A stretch of DNA of 64,000 nt from Paenibacillus sp. 1781tsa1 (GCF_024159265.1 NZ_JAMYWY010000001.1:6262001-6326000), one strand, 5' to 3'. Shown: positions 37,047 through 46,722, numbered from the stretch's first letter. Made by a program: numbers and translations. Notes: generated by a model from the letters alone, not told the origin.

Positions 37047-38294
37047 TTAGGCTTTCGCCGCTACGTGCTCTTCAATCAATGTGGCTACCAGTGATACGGC
37101 CTCGTCGATCTCTTCTTTGCTCACATACAGGTTCGGAAGCAAACGAATCACATTCGGTCCTGCAGAGACGAACAAGATACCGCGTTTTTGCCCAGCAAGC
37201 ACAATGTCGCCTACCGGCTCAGCACATTCAATGCCGACCAACAATCCCAAGCCACGAACTTCCTTCACAAAGGAATTACCCGCCAAACGATTCCGCAGGG
37301 AGCTCATCAGGTATTCACCCATCTCTGCTGCACGCTCTGGCAAGCGATCTTCCAGCATCGTTTCGATGGTTGCAATCACAACGGATGAAGCAAGTGGTGT
37401 TCCACCAAAGGTGGTCGCATGGCTACCTGGCGTGAACGCATCCCGCAGGAAGCCTTTACCCAACATCGCGCCTACAGGGAAACCACTACCGATACCTTTA
37501 GCCACAGTAAACACATCTGGCTCGATGCCATAATGTTCGTGCGCGAACAGTTTGCCTGTACGTCCCATTCCAGTCTGCACTTCATCCACAATGAGTAACA
37601 ATCCGTGCTCATCACACAGTTTCCGTACATGCTTGACGAATTCCGGTTCAACCGGATATACACCACCCTCGGCCTGAACCATCTCCAGCATAATCGCTGC
37701 CGTGTTAGGTCCAATTGCCGCTTCAAGTGCAGGGATATCATGCAAAGGTACGGTTACAAATCCGGCTGGTAATGGCAAAAATCCTTCTTTCACCTTATCC
37801 TGTCCAGTTGCTGTCAGTGTAGCGAGTGTCCGTCCATGGAAGGACTGTGCAAATGTGATCACTTCATAGCGATCTGTGCCCTTCACCTTCTGGTGATAAC
37901 GACGGGCTACTTTGATAGCCGCTTCGTTCGCTTCGGCACCACTGTTACAGAAGAACACTGCATCAGCGCATGTATTGGCTGTCAGCAAAGCTGCTGCCTT
38001 CTCCTGGCCCGGAATCTGGAACAGGTTGGATACATGCCACAACTCATCAATCTGAGCTTTCAGCTTGGCGCCGACTTTCTCCGGTCCATGGCCCAGACTC
38101 GTTACAGCGAGCCCGCACATGAAATCGAGATAACGGTTGCCCTGATCATCCCATAACCAGCTGCCTTTACCTTTGACCAGACTGATTGGATAACGCGCAT
38201 ACGTTGGGAAAAGTGAGCTTTCCGTCTGTGCCGCTGCACCTGTTGCGCCCGCTACCGCTGTGCCAGAACCTGGCTGTTCGTTGCCTTTTGCCAT
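37047..38294 (-). CDS. argD: Acetylornithine aminotransferase
   Basis: A 415-aa PLP enzyme (class III aminotransferase). PLP lysine in TVAKGIGSGFP, cofactor motifs FCNSGAEANEAAIK and LLIVDEVQTGMGRTG. The first 25 residues are Ala/Gly/Thr-rich and longer than in many orthologues. ATG 38294 (MAKGNEQPG) sits 10 nt after AGGAG; ATG 38300 is too close to it. The frame extends open to 38486 through a repeat element, not a plausible protein. Downstream of argB, separated by repeat copy A. Confidence 0.95.
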   Translation of the reverse strand: MAKGNEQPGSGTAVAGATGAAAQTESSLFPTYARYPISLVKGKGSWLWDDQGNRYLDFMCGLAVTSLGHGPEKVGAKLKAQIDELWHVSNLFQIPGQEKAAALLTANTCADAVFFCNSGAEANEAAIKVARRYHQKVKGTDRYEVITFAQSFHGRTLATLTATGQDKVKEGFLPLPAGFVTVPLHDIPALEAAIGPNTAAIMLEMVQAEGGVYPVEPEFVKHVRKLCDEHGLLLIVDEVQTGMGRTGKLFAHEHYGIEPDVFTVAKGIGSGFPVGAMLGKGFLRDAFTPGSHATTFGGTPLASSVVIATIETMLEDRLPERAAEMGEYLMSSLRNRLAGNSFVKEVRGLGLLVGIECAEPVGDIVLAGQKRGILFVSAGPNVIRLLPNLYVSKEEIDEAVSLVATLIEEHVAAKA

Positions 38295-38330
38295 CACCAT
38301 ATCACTCCTATTGGTTGGTGCACACCTAAG

Positions 38331-38586
38331 GTGAATAAAATATAGCACTAGATCACTCCGAGTACAGTACCATCTTTTGAACGTCTGCATACTCCACTTC
38401 GATGACAGAACAACCTTCCGATCGCTGTTATCTCCGGATTTCTTGATTAATTGTTTAAAGGTCGAAATCCGGGGATAAAGGCGCACGCTTCGCTTCTTCA
38501 GGTTATTTCTGTCCTCTACGTTCTCGCGTTTCTGTTTCTTCAGATTGATTCTGCGCTCTTCGTTATCGTGCTATGCCAATATTCAC
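38331..38586. repeat. Interspersed structured repeat, copy A (argB-argD gap)
   Basis: A 256-bp element. Ends GTGAATAAAATATAGCAC (left) and GTGCTATG...ATATTCAC (right) are inverted. The core has TCTCCGGATTTC (38431-38442) pairing with GAAATCCGGGGA. Both ends of the core occur twice: left-type arms at 38354-38375 and 38402-38419, and right-type arms at 38492-38519 and 38530-38567, as if one copy were nested in another. Confidence 0.75.
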
Positions 38587-38653
38587 AAAAAAGCCGTGCA
38601 CATATTTTTTTTATTTAATATAAGACCATGAAGACCCTAGCGCACTGAGAAAA

Positions 38654-39493
38654 TTACTGCATACGGATAATTTTTGTTCCGATGATTTCTCCACCAAGCA
38701 CTCGGCTCAGGATCTGTGGTTCGCTGCCGTCTACGATGACGACCTCACGTACTTGACCATGAATACATGCAATAGCTGCACGCACTTTAGGAATCATGCC
38801 GCCATAAATTTCTCCGGTTTGGATCATATCCTCAATCTCCTGTACAGATACGGATGGCAGTACTTTTTTCTCGCCGCCTACGTTCTTCATAATGCCAGGA
38901 ACGTCAGTCACGACAATCATCCGACTTACGCCAAGATGAGACGCCACAGCACCCGCAGCTGTATCTGCGTTGATGTTGTAGCGTTGTCCGGTGGCATCCA
39001 CACCAACTGGCGCGATAACCGGCATGTAACCCATGTTCACGATGCCTTGGATAATTTCTGCGTTCACACCAGTGACATCGCCTACCCAGCCGATCTCTGC
39101 GTGGTTTGTAACAGGTTTAGCCTGGATCAAGCCACCGTCCACGCCGGATAAACCTAGTGCACGACCGCCCACACGTTGGATCAGGCGCACGATCTGTTTG
39201 TTGATACTGCCCGCAAGCACCATCTCCACTACGTCCAGCACAGGTTCCGTTGTTTTGCGTAGGCCATTAACGAATTCAGTTTCGATACCAAGCTTCGCCA
39301 GGTTATCCGAAATCGCAGGACCTCCACCATGCACGATTACCGGCTGCGTGCCCTGAGATTGCAAATCACGCAGATCCGCAAAGAAGGACTCTGGCAATGC
39401 CGCCAGTGTGCTGCCTCCACATTTCATGACAAACATCTGTTTCTCTGTGCTCGCTTCCGTTGCGGTACTGTTGTTTGGCATTGTTGAATTCAT
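38654..39493 (-). CDS. argB: Acetylglutamate kinase
   Basis: A 279-aa amino acid kinase that phosphorylates N-acetylglutamate. The ATP-binding Lys is in FVMKCGGS near 24, GGGPAISDNL binds substrate near 58, and NINADTAAGAVA and GMIPKVRAA are conserved. The N-terminal 20 residues (Ser/Thr-rich) exceed the usual length, but AAAGGAGC before ATG 39493 supports the start. Between repeat copies A and B. Confidence 0.95.
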   Translation of the reverse strand: MNSTMPNNSTATEASTEKQMFVMKCGGSTLAALPESFFADLRDLQSQGTQPVIVHGGGPAISDNLAKLGIETEFVNGLRKTTEPVLDVVEMVLAGSINKQIVRLIQRVGGRALGLSGVDGGLIQAKPVTNHAEIGWVGDVTGVNAEIIQGIVNMGYMPVIAPVGVDATGQRYNINADTAAGAVASHLGVSRMIVVTDVPGIMKNVGGEKKVLPSVSVQEIEDMIQTGEIYGGMIPKVRAAIACIHGQVREVVIVDGSEPQILSRVLGGEIIGTKIIRMQ

Positions 39494-39568
39494 GAGGGCA
39501 AGCTCCTTTCTTAGTAAAAATCACATTCAATAAAATCCAACACCTTTAAAGGATGACAAAGGCTGCTA

Positions 39569-39712
39569 TGAGTCCATTCCGAATTCGGATTGTTCTTTCG
39601 ATCGCTGTTGTCTCCAGTTTTTTTTGAATTCCTCCTATATGGGGAAAACCTGGAGACAAAGGCGACCGCTCCGCTTCTTCAGAATCAATTCCGTCTTCTT
39701 CATTACTATCGC
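39569..39712. repeat. Interspersed structured repeat, copy B (argJ-argB gap)
   Basis: Same core as copy A (TTTCGATCGCTGTT at 39597-39610) but the main stem is TGTCTCCAG/CTGGAGACA instead of TATCCCCGG/CCGGGGATA. Bases changed on both arms so that pairing is kept. The right part has GCTCCGCTTCTTCAGAATC, shared with copy D. Confidence 0.7.
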
Positions 39713-39826
39713 TATATATCAAACATTAAATAACAAGTTTAAATTTCATTGATGATTTTTGAAATATTTCAAACCAGCTTCACAATAGAAGAGAGCTGTT
39801 TCGTAAACATTTTGTCCAAAGGCTTA

Positions 39827-41065
39827 TTACGTGCGGTATGCTGCGTTAATTCGGACGTAGTCATACGTCAGGTCACAGCCCCAGGCTGTTGCTGTTCCTT
39901 CGCCGTGGTGCAGATCCACCACAATGCGTACTGTATCGGTCTGCAAATAGGCCAATGCCAATTCTTCGTTGAAAACGACGGGACGGGACTGTTCAAGTAC
40001 CGAGATCTCTCCCAACCGTATATTTACCGTATCCGGGTTCACTGGTTGCCCTGCACGTCCTACGGCTGCAATAATCCGTCCCCAGTTGGCATCAGCGCCA
40101 AACATAGCTGATTTCACCAGACTGGACCCGATGACGGTTTTGGCAATCGCTTGCGCGGATTCATCACTTACTGCACCAGTCACTTCTACCTCAACCAGTT
40201 TGGTTGCTCCTTCACCATCGCGAGCAATGGCTTTGGCCAGCACTTGGCATACATAGGTGAAGCCGGCTGCAAAAACGTCCCAATCCGGATGCTCTGTTGT
40301 CAGCTCTTCATTGCCTGCATATCCACTGGACATGGCTACCAACATGTCGTTCGTACTTGTATCGCCATCAACGGTAATCATGTTGAATGTATGATTGGTT
40401 GCCTGGCGAAGCAGGCGCTGCAACGCTTCTGCACCAATGACCGCATCAGAGGTCATGAAAGCGAGCATTGTCGCCATATTCGGATGAATCATACCCGAGC
40501 CTTTGGCGGCTCCCGCAATCGTAACCGTCTTGCCGTTAACCAGAACGGAGACGCAAGCTTCCTTTTTCACCAAATCCGTTGTCAGAATCGCTTGTGAAAA
40601 TTGTTCCGCCTCATTAGACTCCTTGCCCATATGCGCTGGAAGTCCGGTGATGCCTGAATGTACAGCATCCATTTTGAGCAATTCCCCAATGACACCTGTG
40701 GATGCCACAGCCACGTCCTCTTCCGCCACACCCAACTCACGCGCAGCAGCCGAACGCATCGCATAAGCATCTTCTTCCCCTTGTTGCCCTGTACATGCAT
40801 TGGCATTACCACTGTTAACGATAACAGCCTGAAGGCGTCCGTTGCTCAAGCTTTCGCGCGTTACTTTGAGTGGTGCCGCTTGAAACACGTTCGTTGTGTA
40901 TACAGCAGCAGCTGTAGCCGGTACATCACATCGGATCGCTCCGATATCATTACGAGATGTTTTTTTCAACCCGCAGTGAAGTCCACCAGCAGTGAACCCC
41001 CCAGGGGTTACAATTGTTCCGTTCTCAACCACGGTAAAACTTTGTTGCTCCACATTCGTCCCCAT
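39827..41065 (-). CDS. argJ: Bifunctional glutamate N-acetyltransferase / ornithine acetyltransferase
   Basis: A 412-aa enzyme that recycles the acetyl group from acetylornithine to glutamate and may also use acetyl-CoA. The self-cleavage site lies at Thr in HPNMATMLAF, near residue 197, and yields the two chains. SMFGADANWGRII and NAAYRT at the end are typical. ATG 41065 has CGGGGGATAT upstream. Second gene of the cluster, 130 bp after argC. Confidence 0.96.
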   Translation of the reverse strand: MGTNVEQQSFTVVENGTIVTPGGFTAGGLHCGLKKTSRNDIGAIRCDVPATAAAVYTTNVFQAAPLKVTRESLSNGRLQAVIVNSGNANACTGQQGEEDAYAMRSAAARELGVAEEDVAVASTGVIGELLKMDAVHSGITGLPAHMGKESNEAEQFSQAILTTDLVKKEACVSVLVNGKTVTIAGAAKGSGMIHPNMATMLAFMTSDAVIGAEALQRLLRQATNHTFNMITVDGDTSTNDMLVAMSSGYAGNEELTTEHPDWDVFAAGFTYVCQVLAKAIARDGEGATKLVEVEVTGAVSDESAQAIAKTVIGSSLVKSAMFGADANWGRIIAAVGRAGQPVNPDTVNIRLGEISVLEQSRPVVFNEELALAYLQTDTVRIVVDLHHGEGTATAWGCDLTYDYVRINAAYRT

Positions 41066-41195
41066 ATCATATCCCCCGTATGCGCTCAGCTATATGCCGA
41101 TGATCCGCCTGCTTAACCTGATCCGATCTCCCTAAGTGACTCCGAGAAAGCACTTTACACCGAATGTTCCAGTACTCCTCCTGAATTCCAATCCC

Positions 41196-42245
41196 TTATG
41201 GATATACCGGTGTCATGTTCAGCCCGAGGTTCTCCTCCCATCCCATCATCAGGTTCATATTTTGAATCGCTTGCCCGGATGCACCCTTCACCAGGTTGTC
41301 GATGACCGAAATAATGGTCAAACGCCCTGTGCGAGGATCTACCGCAAATCCGATATCACAATAGTTGGATCCGTACACTTCTTTGGTAGAAGGCCAGATG
41401 CCCGGTTCACGTACACGTACGAAAGGTCTGTTCTCATAATATTTGCGGTATAAATCTACGATCTCCCGATCGCTGTGTTCCCCAACGAGTTTTGCATACA
41501 TCGTACTCATGATCCCACGTGTCATAGGCACCAGATGTGTTGTAAAGGTAACCGTAACAGGCGTTCCCGTTAGATCACCAAGCACTTGTTCGATCTCGGG
41601 AATATGTTGGTGTTTGTTCAGTTTATAGGCTTTGAGATTTTCATTCATCTCTGCATAATGGTTTGTCAGACTTGTTCCGCGTCCTGCCCCGGACACGCCT
41701 GATTTGGCATCAATAATAATAGTAGAAGGATCAATCCAGCCTGCCTCTACTGCAGGGATCAGTCCAAGAAGTGTAGCCGTTGGGTAACAGCCTGGGTTGG
41801 ATATGAAATTCTGTCCCTTCACCTTTTCCCCGTACACCTCAGCCATGCCGTATACAGCTTGTTCCAGCAAATCAGCTGAAGGCGCCGGATGTTTGTACCA
41901 CTCTTCGTACACTGTTCCATCTTTGAGTCTGAAATCGCCAGACAGGTCAATGACCTTAAGCCCTGCTGCCAGCAGGCTTGGTACGAGCTTCGCACTTACG
42001 CCAGACGGGGTTGCTGTGAATACCAGATCTGCACGACTCGCAATTTCAGCCGGATCTACACCGTCGAGTGGCCTGTGAATCACGCCCGTCAAATGCGGAA
42101 ATCCATCTGCGATGGACTCACCACTGCTCGATGATGAGATCACCGATGTGATTTCAACCTGCGGATGGTTCTGGAAAAAACGAATCAGCTCCACCCCGCC
42201 GTAGCCGGTGGAACCGACGATTGCTACTTTTAATTTGTTATTCAC
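41196..42245 (-). CDS. argC: N-acetyl-gamma-glutamyl-phosphate reductase
   Basis: A 349-aa NADPH enzyme. The Rossmann motif VGSTGYGGVEL is at residues 9-19, and the catalytic Cys is in FISNPGCYPTATLLG near 150. GTG 42245 with GGGGGAGCGA is the start; the frame is open to 42422 but without a site. First gene of the arginine cluster, which runs argC-J-B-D-F-G-H on the minus strand, giving all steps from glutamate except argA and carbamoyl phosphate synthesis. Confidence 0.95.
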   Translation of the reverse strand: MNNKLKVAIVGSTGYGGVELIRFFQNHPQVEITSVISSSSSGESIADGFPHLTGVIHRPLDGVDPAEIASRADLVFTATPSGVSAKLVPSLLAAGLKVIDLSGDFRLKDGTVYEEWYKHPAPSADLLEQAVYGMAEVYGEKVKGQNFISNPGCYPTATLLGLIPAVEAGWIDPSTIIIDAKSGVSGAGRGTSLTNHYAEMNENLKAYKLNKHQHIPEIEQVLGDLTGTPVTVTFTTHLVPMTRGIMSTMYAKLVGEHSDREIVDLYRKYYENRPFVRVREPGIWPSTKEVYGSNYCDIGFAVDPRTGRLTIISVIDNLVKGASGQAIQNMNLMMGWEENLGLNMTPVYP

Positions 42246-42342
42246 TCTCGCTCCCCCAATCTCGATGTATGCGCTACTTGTGCTATGCCCTTGCATGAAT
42301 GAAGCCCGAACACAGCAATTCCGTCGCTTATATGCATATTTG

Positions 42343-42377
42343 TGTATTATTATACGACTCTGGTTATATAAATACAA
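42343..42377 (-). promoter_or_regulatory. argC promoter with ARG-box-like operator
   Basis: Minus strand: TTGTAT (42377-42372), 17 bp, TATAAT (42354-42349), about 100 nt before the argC start. TGTATTATTATACG (42343-42356) resembles the ArgR consensus TGAAT-N4-ATTCA at 7 of 10 arm positions and covers the -10, a repressing position. No argR/ahrC gene is in the window. Confidence 0.5.
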
Positions 42378-42575
42378 CACTCTATCATCAATTTCACATG
42401 GATTTCCATCCAATCCGAACATATCTTTTTTAACATCCGGGACGAACAGGTATACTTCTGTTAAAATACGTATTAGTAGGAAACATTACAATCAGGGTCT
42501 CATTCATAACTAACCTGCTAATCAAGGACATATGAATAGATTCATGATGGTCATTATGAGACGTGGGGGACTATA

Positions 42576-44024
42576 GTGCATATCGAATCCATTTTACTTA
42601 TTGTACTCCTGGGCCTGAATATTATTTTTGCAGCAGCCGTTGTTTTCTTCGAGCGGAAGGATGCTAGCGCTTCCTGGGCTTGGCTGCTTGTCTTGAACTT
42701 TATTCCGGTGTTTGGGTTTGTACTTTATCTTTTAACTGGTCAGAACCTGACCCGATACCGGCTTTTCCAGTGGAAGGAACGCAAGAAGCTCGGGCTGGAG
42801 GAACGTATTGAAGCCCAGCTCACGCAGCTGCATGATAACCGCACCCCTTTCCGCAACCAAGCAACCGAGAGTAGCCAGGACATGATCTATATGAACCTGA
42901 AGCAGAACGGCGCTCTGTTAACGGAGGATAATGCGGTTGAGATCATTACGGACGGAACAGACAAGTTCCAACGGCTCCTGGACGACATCGAAGCGGCTCA
43001 GGATCACGTGCACGTGCAATACTACATCTATAGAGGCGACCGTCTGGGCAAAAGAATCCGGGATGCACTCATCCGCAAGGCGCGGGAAGGCATCAAAGTT
43101 CGTCTGCTCTATGACGCGCTCGGATCGCGGCGAGTATCCAAACGCTTTTTCAAAGAATTGCGCGAAGCAGGCGGTTTGGTTGAAGTCTTTTTCCCGTCTA
43201 AATTCAGTCTGATCAACTTGCGTATGAACTATCGTAATCACCGTAAGATTGTCATCATTGATGGTAACCTTGGGTACACGGGCGGATTCAATGTTGGTGA
43301 TGAGTATCTAGGCTTGAACTCGAAATTCGGTTACTGGCGCGACACACATCTGCGTATTCAGGGGAATGCCGTTCATGCATTGCAGACCCGTTTCCTCCTG
43401 GATTGGAATGAAGCGTCCAAGCAACACGATACACCTTATGTTCCGGCACATTTCCCTCATATCGAGGGTACGGGCAACACTGCCATGCAGATTGTCTCCA
43501 GTGGCCCGGATGCGGAGACTGAGCATATCAAGAACAGTTATCTCAAGATGATTAATGGTGCCAAACACTCGATTCTGATTCAAACGCCTTATTTTATCCC
43601 GGATGCCAGTGTATTCGAAGCGATTCGTCTCGCGTGTCTATCTGGTATTGATGTTCGCATTATGATTCCAAATAAACCCGACCATGCTTTCGTATATTGG
43701 GCTACGTTATCTTATATCGGTGAGTTGTTGAAGGTTGGCGCCAAGGTATTTATATATGATAATGGCTTCATTCATGCCAAAACACTTATCATTGACAGTT
43801 TGGTTGCATCCGTGGGAACCGCCAATATTGACTACCGCAGTTTCCGGTTGAACTTTGAGGTGAATGCCTTTATGTATGATGAAACGATTGCGACAGCACT
43901 TGTACAAACCTTTGAGCACGACCTGCATGTATCGCGCGAGATGACGCTCGAGGAGTACCAAAAGCGCAGTCTAATCATCCGCTTCAAAGAAGCCATTTCC
44001 CGTCTGTTATCTCCGATTCTGTAG
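42576..44024 (+). CDS. cls: Cardiolipin synthase
   Basis: A 482-aa membrane enzyme that condenses two phosphatidylglycerols. Two N-terminal helices (LLIVLLGLNIIFAAAVVFF and LLVLNFIPVFGFVLYLL) are followed by two phospholipase-D domains with HKD motifs NHRKIVIIDG (about 221) and IHAKTLIIDS (about 402). The start is GTG 42576 with GGGGGA upstream. Monocistronic, opposite to the argC promoter; repeat copy C and a terminator follow. Confidence 0.95.
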   Translation: MHIESILLIVLLGLNIIFAAAVVFFERKDASASWAWLLVLNFIPVFGFVLYLLTGQNLTRYRLFQWKERKKLGLEERIEAQLTQLHDNRTPFRNQATESSQDMIYMNLKQNGALLTEDNAVEIITDGTDKFQRLLDDIEAAQDHVHVQYYIYRGDRLGKRIRDALIRKAREGIKVRLLYDALGSRRVSKRFFKELREAGGLVEVFFPSKFSLINLRMNYRNHRKIVIIDGNLGYTGGFNVGDEYLGLNSKFGYWRDTHLRIQGNAVHALQTRFLLDWNEASKQHDTPYVPAHFPHIEGTGNTAMQIVSSGPDAETEHIKNSYLKMINGAKHSILIQTPYFIPDASVFEAIRLACLSGIDVRIMIPNKPDHAFVYWATLSYIGELLKVGAKVFIYDNGFIHAKTLIIDSLVASVGTANIDYRSFRLNFEVNAFMYDETIATALVQTFEHDLHVSREMTLEEYQKRSLIIRFKEAISRLLSPIL

Positions 44025-44203
44025 CGGTGGCACTCCAATGACAGAATCGCCTTCCGATCGCTGTTATCCCCAGATTTTTTTGATTTCTATTCTAAAGGGG
44101 ACAATCCGGGGATAGCACATGCTTCCGAAGTAGCTTTCTTTCAGAAAGCTTTCAGGCGAACGTTCCACTTCTTCAGGATATTTCTGTCCTCTCCGTTATG
44201 TGA
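44025..44203. repeat. Interspersed structured repeat, copy C (after cls)
   Basis: It contains ACAGAATCGCCTTCCGATCG, the stem CCCCAGATT/AATCCGGGG, a hairpin CTTTCTTTCAGAAAG, then TTCTTCAGG and TTTCTGTCCTCTCCGTTATG. It begins directly at the cls stop, so the left end is shorter than in copies A, D and E. Confidence 0.7.
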
Positions 44204-44232
44204 AATGTTAAATTGAACTTTTAATAATAGAA

Positions 44233-44284
44233 AAGCAGGTACTCCCTCTCCGTTATCTCAGAGAAGAGCGTACCTGCTTTTTAT
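44233..44284. terminator. Bidirectional terminator between cls and yitT-like gene
   Basis: AAAAGCAGGTAC pairs with GTACCTGCTTTT, inner CTCT/AGAG. It suits both convergent transcripts. Confidence 0.88.
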
Positions 44285-44340
44285 TTTGAGCTTTCAGAAT
44301 TATGGGCCTATATGGCTCGCTCACCTAATTCTCACTCCGT

Positions 44341-45249
44341 TCACACATGCTCTCCCCGTTTAAAACCTTCGCCGAGCACTTCGTGTGCGTTACTGATAAT
44401 GACAAAAGCCCCTGGGTCTACGGACCGGATCAACGTTTTGAGTCTTGGCACCTCATTTTGCCCAACCACCACCATCAGGACAGTTCGCTGATCATCGGTG
44501 TAACCACCTTTGGCTTCCAGCTTCGTCAAACCACGGTCTAGGTCATCGAGAATCACTTTACTTATCGCTTCTGTCTGGTTGGAGATAATATAAGCCACCT
44601 TGGAGAAACCCAGCCCCATCTCAACCGCATCGATCACTTTCCCCGTAACATACAATCCAATCAGTGCATAGAGAGATTGTTCCAATGACAATACAAAAGC
44701 AGCCATAATAATAACGGTAGCATCCATAATCACCACACAGATTGAGTAACTCAGTCCACTGTATTTCTGCACGATTCTGGCCAGAATGCTCATGCCCCCT
44801 GTTGATCCTCGACCGCGGTATACAATGCCGATCCCCAGACCAACGCCAATACCGCCATACAGTGAACCAAGCAACGGGTTCGTTGTTGGAATGGCCCAAT
44901 CCTTCGTCAGATAGACTAACAGCGGCAGGACGATACTGCCGAGGACTGAGCGGATTCCATACTGTTTACCAATGAGTAGAAATCCTGCAATCAGAAGTGG
45001 AATGTTAATCGCCCACTGGGTATATGCCGGTTCCCAATTAAGCCATTCCTTGCCCAGAATTGATAACCCGGACACCCCGCCTGAAGCAATCTGATTCGGT
45101 AATAAAAATAAATTAAAGGCCACTGCAATTAAAAACGAGCCTAAAATGATAGACACCGTATCCACCACATTCCGCCATGGGCCATTAAGGGGGATGAGGC
45201 TGGTTAACCTCTTTTTGCGGTTATTATGAAATTGTGATCGTTGTTGCAT
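44341..45249 (-). CDS. YitT family membrane protein (DUF2179)
   Basis: A 302-aa protein with five or six helices in the first 210 residues (VSIILGSFLIAVAFNLFLL, SVLGSIVLPLLVYL and others) and a C-terminal cytoplasmic DUF2179 domain (about 230-295: GLTKLEAKGGYTDDQRTVLM). The family is widespread in Firmicutes, often in several copies; the transported molecule is unknown. ATG 45249 has AAAGGAG upstream; ATG 45294 lacks a site. Basic N-terminus (RKKR) is expected inside. Confidence 0.87.
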   Translation of the reverse strand: MQQRSQFHNNRKKRLTSLIPLNGPWRNVVDTVSIILGSFLIAVAFNLFLLPNQIASGGVSGLSILGKEWLNWEPAYTQWAINIPLLIAGFLLIGKQYGIRSVLGSIVLPLLVYLTKDWAIPTTNPLLGSLYGGIGVGLGIGIVYRGRGSTGGMSILARIVQKYSGLSYSICVVIMDATVIIMAAFVLSLEQSLYALIGLYVTGKVIDAVEMGLGFSKVAYIISNQTEAISKVILDDLDRGLTKLEAKGGYTDDQRTVLMVVVGQNEVPRLKTLIRSVDPGAFVIISNAHEVLGEGFKRGEHV

Positions 45250-45320
45250 GTTCTCGTGCTCTCCTTTGTTGTGACTGATCAGTTGTTTGTTCATGTTCTC
45301 TATATCTTATAAAATGATTC

Positions 45321-45380
45321 AAAAAAAAGCTCCTGTATACACCAGCATACGCCTACACGCATGGGTCCATACAGGAACTT
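45321..45380 (-). terminator. Terminator after prfB
   Basis: On the minus strand AAGTTCCTGTAT pairs with ATACAGGAGCTT (one G-T-like mismatch), with a structured loop in between, followed by seven or eight T. It begins right at the prfB stop. Confidence 0.85.
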
Positions 45381-45383
45381 ATT

Positions 45384-46497
45384 TTAATCGGTTTCTACTT
45401 TAATCTGGCTACGCAAATAACCATCGATGAATGCATCGAGGTCGCCGTCCATTACTGCTCCTGTATTTCCTGTCTCTACACTTGTACGGTGATCCTTTAC
45501 CATACTATAGGGATGGAATACATAGGAGCGAATCTGGCTACCCCATGAAATATCCGACTGATCTCCTCGGATTTCATCCAGCTGTTGTTTTTGCTCTTCA
45601 ATTTTACGCTCATACAATTTCGAACGGAGCATCGTCATCGCTCGCTCACGGTTCTTGATCTGTGAACGTTCATTCTGACACGTTACAACCACACCTGTCG
45701 GAAGGTGAGTAATCCGTACGGCAGAGTCGGTGGTATTAATATGCTGTCCACCCGCGCCACTTGCCCGGTACGTATCGATCTTGAGATCCTCTGTACGGAT
45801 GTCCAATTCAATCGTGTCATCAATCTCCGGTACCACATCACAGGATACGAAGGACGTATGTCTACGGCCCGATGAGTCAAAAGGAGAGATCCGCACCAGT
45901 CGGTGTACACCCTTCTCGGCTTTCAGATAACCATAAGCGTTATGTCCCTTGATCGACAACGTAACACTCTTAATCCCAGCCTCATCACCTGGCAGATAAT
46001 CCAGTACCTCCACCTTGAAGCCTCGCTTCTCAGACCAGCGTGTGTACATGCGAAGAAGCATCTGGCCCCAATCCTGAGACTCGGTACCACCCGCACCCGG
46101 GTGAAGCTCCAAGATCGCATTCATCTTATCGTATGGCTGATTCAGGAGAAGCTGAAGTTCGAACTCTGCGACCTTATTCACGATGGCTGTAATACTGTTG
46201 CCAATCTCGGTAGCGAGGTCTTCGTCGCCTTCTTCGTCCGCCAGCTCTATCATCATCACCGCATCATCATAGTCCTGTTGGAGTTTCGTGTATTGATCCA
46301 CAGATCCCTTTACCGCATTCAGCTCAGCGATTACAGATTGCGCCTTATCACTGTCGTCCCAAAAATCCGGAGCAGACATCTTCACTTCGAAGTTGCCAAT
46401 CATCTCTTGCTTCAGATCTAAGTCAAAGAGACCCCCTAAGGTTTGTTAGTTTCTTGCCTATTTCACGCAGGTCATGCTTCACATTTGGATCGATCAT
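45384..46497 (-). CDS. prfB: Peptide chain release factor 2 (programmed +1 frameshift)
   Basis: A 370-aa RF2 once the frameshift is read. A first frame from ATG 46497 (AGAGGAA upstream) gives MIDPNVKHDL through 24 codons and ends at TGA; translation slips +1 there and continues with DLDLKQEMIGNF to 45384. The stop-codon motif SPF (recognising UGA/UAA) is in RISPFDSSGRR, and the GGQ catalytic motif is in GAGGQHINTT. Autoregulation by its own stop codon is established for prfB. secA lies upstream, as in B. subtilis, here with a repeat element between. Confidence 0.96.
46423..46437 (-). promoter_or_regulatory. Programmed frameshift site of prfB
   Basis: Minus strand: AGGGGG (46437-46432), then TCT, CTT and the in-frame TGA (46425-46423) followed by C. 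The Shine-Dalgarno-like AGGGGG three bases before CTT-TGA-C is the canonical RF2 slip signal. Confidence 0.95.
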
Positions 46498-46722
46498 GTG
46501 CAATTCCTCTTTTCATTAAGATAAGCTCCCCGCATCCAGGGTATTCCTTCAGATCAGGTATCAGATGCATCACCCTGGCGTTGAGACTACTGTTGTATCA
46601 GTATATCTCTTCTCCGTGATCATGGTCATATTATTATAACTATGCACCATTCATCGGTTTTGCATCCTTCACTTCATCCTATGGAATGCCCGGCTGCGAG
46701 GAGCCGTTCATGTCATGCTATA

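Noticed and set aside
37047..38486. Longer argD starting at 38486
   Set aside because: The extra 64 codons translate repeat copy A and have no binding site; ATG 38294 has one.
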